DNA from: Corbicula japonica
Lineage: Eukaryota > Mollusca > Bivalvia > Venerida > Cyrenidae
NCBI GenBank assembly: GCA_038501625.1
Contig: JAZAYU010000012.1
Location: 8,246,001 to 8,310,000, forward strand
DNA length: 64,000 nt
Reading direction: 5' to 3'
This document shows positions 58,201 to 64,000 of this stretch, in pieces. The translations under genes and the position numbers were made by a program. The number at the start of each line of letters is the position of its first letter. Position 1 is the stretch's first letter. Below the pieces are notes generated by a model that made no database searches, was not told the origin of the DNA, and saw only the letters and a list, made by a program, of their open reading frames with translations.

Positions 58201-61200
58201 TATCTTATCTAAATATCTCACTTATCTCACTGCCACGTTTATTGCTGCTTTGAAAACGATTGTAGAATATCCTGCTCATTAAAACAGCAAATTGCTGGGA
58301 AGTTCTAACCTTTGGCCAAATTTACAAATAACCTGTTTTCCCATCTATCATACCAGACAGTGTATGAAGGCTGAATATTTTTTATACATTGAAGAGCTTT
58401 TTCTTAACCACTTTGTGATGAGTTGAATACTATGGCTCCGTTGCCATAGCAATGGTCTTTGAGTTCTGGAATGTATAACATAAACATAACTTATCAAAAA
58501 ATCATGCGATGATTTGAGTTTTATAGGTTCTACCAACTGGCTTATCAGAGTTTTTATCAAAAATTAGCCTGACGCCAAACCTGATTGACCTTTTGATAGA
58601 TCTATTAAAAAATCCAGATTTCATTCAGAAAAAAATATTAAATTATGTTATACAATTTTGTTCTTTAAATCATGAGACGTTAAAGATTACTTTATTTTTC
58701 ATTAATATAGTCTTTCATGTATTATCACCTTCTTTAATAGATAAAGTAATTAAGGTGCTGTTGTTTTTTCAAGAATTACCTCTTTTTTATTTCATTGAGC
58801 TCCCCTGTGTAACTCTCACTTAACATGCTAAACAAAGTACATTCAAGGCTCTGAAACTTGTTGAAGGCGGTAAGTCATGCTAATTGAGAAATGCCAAATG
58901 CTAATTGCTTAATCCTAATTGCTAAATGCTAATTAATTATTGAAGGCCGATGCGCCATGCTACTTGCAATCTTCCTAAATGCTAGTAGATAAATGCATTT
59001 TAAAGTAATCATATTGCATATAGAATAATTCTGTTAATTTTATTCCTTTTATTCTAATTATAAAAGACGCCATGGCGCAATGCAAAGAGCAATACCATGT
59101 ATAAAGCGATGTTAACGAAAGCCGAGTACAGTTTGCATAATTATATTGTCACAAAGCAATTTTATGACAATAAGTTTTGAAATGTATTTATATTACAATA
59201 AGGACAAAAAGGCGAACAGTCACAAGGCAAAACTATACTGGTAATATATGTATTATGCTTTGTTTTAAATTTGCATATTTACCTATGAAAATGAGACTAG
59301 ACAAAACCGGTTTTACAATAAATCTAGAGGTTTTTTTGCTAATTGTATAATGTAAATGTCAGGCAATAGAAACTATTTTCTTCCGGAGAAGAATCTCTTG
59401 GTTTGTTAATAGAGCACAAGTCTAGATTTTATTTTTCATTTTCTCATTTTGTGCTTAATGGCGCCGTTACTTTGTACAAAGAAACGGATTTGATATTAAA
59501 TATAAGTTGTGTTTTAGAAAGAAAAATACCAGCCCACATCATACTCTAGTAAATTAAACATGATTGCTAGAGGCTTATCCTGGAAATGGAAAGGGTAATA
59601 ACTGGTTTATATTAAGCGTGAAGATGGCTGATTTCGTATAATTTATTCTGTTACTTCATCCATTTACTCCAAGCAATTCCGTATAACTTTGAGCAACTAT
59701 TTACACCTTATCTTTAAAATCATTTTCGCGTGCTTTTGGGGGAAAATCTGAAACATAGGAGCAGCTATGTTCTGGATTCTGAGAGAGCTAAACCTTCATC
59801 ACTGTGAGCAAGAATGCCAAGACTTCATGCGATTGTTGTGACTTATGTTGTAATGGCGTTGGAAAACAAATCATAGGACGTAAAACTGTTGTTTCTGAAC
59901 TGCACTCTATTACAATAACAGCTGTAATTTGTTAAGAAGAATCCTCCGCGTGCATTGATCCCTGCGATCAAAGAAATTTGCAAATAGCCGTTTACGACTG
60001 AAGATTAACAAACTGTTGCCGGCGGAACCTACCTGATGCACATACTGTTTTGTTGTTTAGATTGTGCGCTTGGAATTAATAATTAAGTTTAGACATGTAA
60101 GTAAATGGTTTTCAAAACAATCCCTTCTAGTTGGGGTAAATGATAGTCATGATTTTCAATATTAATGTTGGGGAAAGCAAACAAAAATATTATGTAGATC
60201 AAAACGTTCACTAGTTAAGGCAATCTAGTACAGTATCTGAAATTATTTTTCATAATGTGTTTCCAGATCAGATTAAAATTTAGCATACTTTATTGCCGAA
60301 TTCATATGCATATATAACATACATGTATACAAATTGCAAAACTAGTCTGGACCAAGAGTGCAGTAACCAGATCTAAGTTAGTCGTCGTTTTTTTTTTGTT
60401 ATAGTGTTGACCAATCAGGTAGGGTAATAGTGTGTGTTAAATAATGGCTCGGTCTGTTCGAATGCTTATTATTTTAATATTCTTAATCTTGGTACGTGTA
60501 TTTATTTATTTAAGCCATAAATCAGGTTTAATTTTTAAACAAAGTTTAAAATGTATATATGACTCACAATCTTATTTTACCTCAGAATTAATAATAAGCA
60601 CTTGTGTCTGTTCGATTTTATGACGTCATTTCAAGGAATAACGTCCGTTTCCCTAAGACACTAAACCTTGACGCGCCCTTATTAAAAGTTATGCATTTCT
60701 GTAAGTTCAATGCATGTCTTTTATGCTCCAGAAACTTTTTGGCTTGTAAGAAATAATTTTACGCTAATCAGACTTCTTCCTTTTAAAGAAGAAAAAGAAT
60801 AAAACGAAATTACTTGATTAACTCAAACCGACATGGGTATACAAAGCAAAATGAATATATCATGTTATTTACGTGGCATTTTATTGAAAAAGTTATATTT
60901 CATTTATGTTGATAGCATATTTAACTGATGTAGAAGAGAACAGCTGGATTGCGGGTATAAAACTCTAGCGTTAATAACCTGATGGTAACGTCTGATATAA
61001 AAGCAAAACCTACTGTGTTCGCGTTGAGGATTCCATCATCAAAATAGCTTGAAGCAAGGATTCGTTGTCCTGATTATTATTTTGTGAAACATGTTCGCTA
61101 CATATCATCACTACTATTTATTTGTGATGCTTGCAAAGCACGCCCGTCAGATTAACGACATGTGTAACAGATAAAAGTCCTACGTGATTCTGTTCATATA

Positions 61201-62100
61201 TATTGTAATGTATGAATATCTTCGGAGTCAATTTAGGAGACAAAAGAGTTCCTTATGCTCGAACAATTCTTACTTTAAAATTAACTGAAAATCGCTTTTA
61301 AATTGTATGTTTTCTATTGAAAAATAGAGTTTTAAATATTTTAGATATAAACATTTTAAATATTTTAGATATTCAACTGTTTTCAAATTACGCAATACCA
61401 TTTTATTTGTACTTTTTTGTGATCTACTTTTTAAAACTTACAATCTCTCTTTTCAAGGTTTGACGCCAGCAGTTCGAAGTTTCCATTTTTCTAAGAATTG
61501 TCCCATACGATTTTATTGAGATTTGTGTAAAAGACAATCAGACTTAATGCTGATGTCACTTATAATGTCAACAAAGGTTAAAAGCAACATAAGGAACCAT
61601 TGATTTGAAGGATTGTTACTTTTAGTTCTGAAACCGGGTCAAAAAAAAATTATTGAAAAGCTCAAAAAAAAAAGAATGTGCCCTCACAAAATGATGTTTT
61701 GTCTGAAAAAAAATGCTTAATTTCGAAATCTGGTTTCAAAAATCTTTTAGAGAGCACTGTATCTTCAGATTTTGTAAAGAAACCTAATTCTAATTTGTTA
61801 AAAGCCTGATTTCCAGGACCCCGGCACATACATGCAGCTTATATATCCGACAGATCCGAAGGATATCCGACAATCACACTTGATTTTTATATTGTCTTGT
61901 CGAAAATCAGAAAATCATCGTTTTATGTGAAACAGCTGAATATTTTATATACACACGATTTCCAAGTAGCTATTTAAGTAAACGGTTGGCTTCATGTCAT
62001 ACAAGCTTTGCCAAACATATAACAAGTATAGACATTTTAAACATTCTAGAAACAAAACATATATAGGTATAATAAAACACGGTGGTGAACATATGATTAC
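55276..62100. other. long stretch with no gene seen
   Basis: No ORF with coding character or paired splice sites is apparent. It is presumably intron or spacer of the plus-strand gene. It holds a perfect 39-bp tandem duplication (56367-56444), a GATTTAGAGTTTATG-type short repeat (57826-57905), a GATC-rich palindromic copy (57030-57236) and a TGCTAATTG short repeat (58880-58940). Confidence 0.55.
57030..57236. repeat. GATC-rich palindromic repeat, third copy
   Basis: GATCAGCTGGCAATTCCGTG, TCTAAAAGCGAACAGT, TGATCTGGATCTACACC and CACTAAAGGGTAAAC correspond to the internal segments at about 3944-4141 and 15259-15500 of the 2.1-kb elements. It occurs here without their TIR ends. Confidence 0.6.
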
Positions 62101-62149
62101 AGGATTAAATACATTACAGTAATATGCGCCCGTGTCAAAACAGTTTCGC

Positions 62150-63520
62150 CGCAGATTGATGCCCTCGAACGTAAAACCATTACACCGTAGTATAACAATT
62201 CTTCAAGCATGCTAATTATGAAGGATGTCAAAACAATTGAGCCTTAGTATGTGTTGCCATCGAGTGTACCAGTTCTTGAAGAGTTCTGCGTGCAATGTCA
62301 AATCCATTATGCCATGGTATAACATTTTTTGAAGCATGACATGAACAAGGTCAAAACAATTGAGCCATAGTATGTATTGCCATCGAGTGTACCAGTTCTT
62401 GAAGAGTGATGCGTACAATGTCAAAACCAGTATAACACGATAGAACAGTTCTTGAAGCATGATATAAACAATGTCAAAACCACTAAATCATAGTATGTTG
62501 CCATCGAGTGTACGAGTTCTTGAAGAGTGAAGCGTACAACATCAATCCATTATACCATAGAATACCAGTTCTTGAAGCGTAACATGAACAAGGTCAAAAC
62601 AATTAAACCATAGTATGTGTTGCCATCGAGTGTACCAGTTCTTGAAGACTAATGCGTACAATGTCAAATCCACTATGCCATAATAAACAGTTCTTTAAGC
62701 GTAACATGAACAATGTCAAAACAATTGAACCATAGTGTGTGTTGCCATCGAGTGTACTAGTTCTTGAAGAGTGATGCGCACAATGTCAAAACCATTATAC
62801 CATACTATAACAGTTTATGAAGCGTTACATGCACAAGGTCAAAACAATTGAACCATAGTATGTTGCAGTTCGTGAAAAGTAATAAATACTATGTCAAAAC
62901 CATTATGCGTATTACAGCAGTTCTTGAAGAGCAATATGCACAAGGTCAAAACAAGTACACCACAATATAACAGATCTTGAAGAGTAGCATGTATAAGGTT
63001 AAACAGTGAAGCCATAGTATATCGTTGACCTAGTGCAATAACCATATGACTCGTTCTTTTTTCAATGGCGCTTATACCGTTATTGCGCTAAGGTGACGAT
63101 ATGTTTTTATCGGTATATTACTGTTCTTAAAAAGTAATGATTACAAGTTCAAAACAATAGTTCCAAATTATAACTGTAACAACTTTTTAAGAGTAAACAT
63201 ACAAGGTCAAAAAGCACACTACATGTATAACGTAAAACAAATGATGGGTAATATGTACAAGGTCAAACCAATTGAGCCATAGTGTGTTGCCATCGTGTGT
63301 TGCCATCGTGTGTTGTAGTTTTACAGAGTAATATGTTAAAATTTATAACATAAAATAACACTTCTTGAGTAATGAGTTATGTAAAAAGGCCAGAGCAATG
63401 AAATCATAGTATGTTGCAATAGTTACAAATGATATTTTATGCAAGAACAAAACAACTATATCACAGATCATTGCCATCGAGTGTAACAGTTCTTGAAGAG
63501 TTATATGTACAAGGTCAAAC
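62150..63520. repeat. dimeric tandem array, about 122-bp period
   Basis: Alternating units of about 60 bp, one with CCAGTTCTTGAAGAGTGATG and the other with TTCTTGAAGCGTAACATGAA, separated by GTCAAAACAATTGAGCCATA and TTGCCATCGAGTGTACC. The pair repeats at about 119-126 bp for five or more rounds, then decays past 63.0 kb. The minus-strand open frames at 62212-62460 and 62839-63045 come from the repeat. Confidence 0.8.
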
Positions 63521-63572
63521 CAATTACCTGTAGAAAGGAAACGCACATCTTCAACTATTAGAATGATGTTAC

Positions 63573-63719
63573 CCAGATAACTGAAAAAATATTATCTCTA
63601 GTTGTATCATTCTCAACATGCCAATTTTCAACAGCATCTGGTGATACCGAGAACTTTTCACCGACATTTGGGTTTTTTGTTCCGTTCGAAAGAACAGATA
63701 AAAGAGACGATAGATTAAG
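63573..63719 (-). CDS. candidate single exon, unknown product
   Basis: 147 nt open in phase 0, between a strong acceptor (TTATTTTTGCAG) and a donor TGG|GTAACA. It encodes 49 residues (LNLSSLLSVLSNGTKNPN, then SPDAVENWHVENDTTRD). Supported only by splice signals and frame; no partner exon was identified and no family recognised. Confidence 0.35.
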
Positions 63720-64000
63720 CTGCAAAAATAAGTTAAAACGAGCTTTGAACAAGATTGATCGTAAGAATTTTCCTTCAATGATAAATACCTTTCACAAGAA
63801 ATGTCTTCCAAGGTTGTGGTATGTAAAGTATTAATCCACATGGTAGTAAAATTGGGACAATAACTCTCAGAACAGGGTACTGTCTTGTCTACGCTTTTTT
63901 GGAATTCAATACAATCGTTATTCCAAGACGGTTACAACTGTTATATTTTCAAAAATAATGATTTAAATTTGACAGACTTTGTTTGCTTATGACAGAGGTT

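Noticed and set aside
62212..62460. Minus-strand ORF resembling a Leu/Trp-rich repeat protein
   Set aside because: Falls entirely in the dimeric satellite and is broken in neighbouring units.

Overview
The window looks like nuclear DNA of an invertebrate animal, most likely a bivalve mollusc. It is AT-rich, its genes have short exons with canonical splice sites and long repeat-filled introns, and it carries many dispersed retroelements, tRNA-like SINEs, inverted-repeat elements and minisatellites. The mollusc call is an inference from the protein families (EGF/fucolectin-type receptors, a RING-NHL protein) and the repeat style; nothing in the sequence names the species. No bacterial operons, CRISPR array, rRNA or convincing functional tRNA is seen.

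Receptor cluster (about 5.4-43.4 kb, minus strand). I reconstruct two tandem paralogous genes. Gene B runs from a signal-peptide exon at 43392 through an N-terminal 8-cysteine EGF-like exon, two exons encoding a fucolectin/F5-8-type (FTP-like) domain, four EGF-like exons, a transmembrane exon at 29.2 kb and a short cytoplasmic exon at 27.4 kb with two Y-x-N motifs. Gene A starts at 21543 with the same order (signal peptide, N-terminal EGF, two-exon FTP-like domain) followed by eight EGF-like exons down to 5430. Its membrane anchor would lie in the 500-N gap or beyond the window. Every junction I could place in the ectodomains is phase 1, so the reading frame carries across all of them. The architecture suggests cell-surface recognition or engulfment receptors of the MEGF/Draper/CED-1 style with a lectin-like module. 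That role is inferred.

Right part (44-64 kb). A two-exon RING-NHL ubiquitin-ligase-like gene (minus, 49795 to 47219) has no B-box or coiled coil, like malin/NHLRC1. On the plus strand a coding exon at 54302-54999 encodes an acidic then Lys/Pro/Glu-rich protein I do not recognise, with a likely 5' UTR exon just upstream. A possible isolated exon lies at 63573-63719 (minus). About 55.3-62.1 kb shows no gene I can support.

Mobile and repeat DNA. At least fifteen fragments of one retroelement family (probably Penelope-like) share a common 3' end and fill the receptor introns, but none was seen from 44 kb on. A degenerate LINE sits at 11.2-12.9 kb. Two 2.1-kb elements with terminal inverted repeats lie in opposite orientation at 2.2-4.3 and 15.1-17.2 kb. 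Further items are a SINE-like family with pol III boxes, a CpG-rich element with 24-bp terminal inverted repeats at 26.5-27.2 kb, several foldback/MITE-like elements, and tandem arrays at 23.0, 30.8, 36.5, 38.4, 44.3, 52.0, 55.1 and 62.2-63.5 kb.
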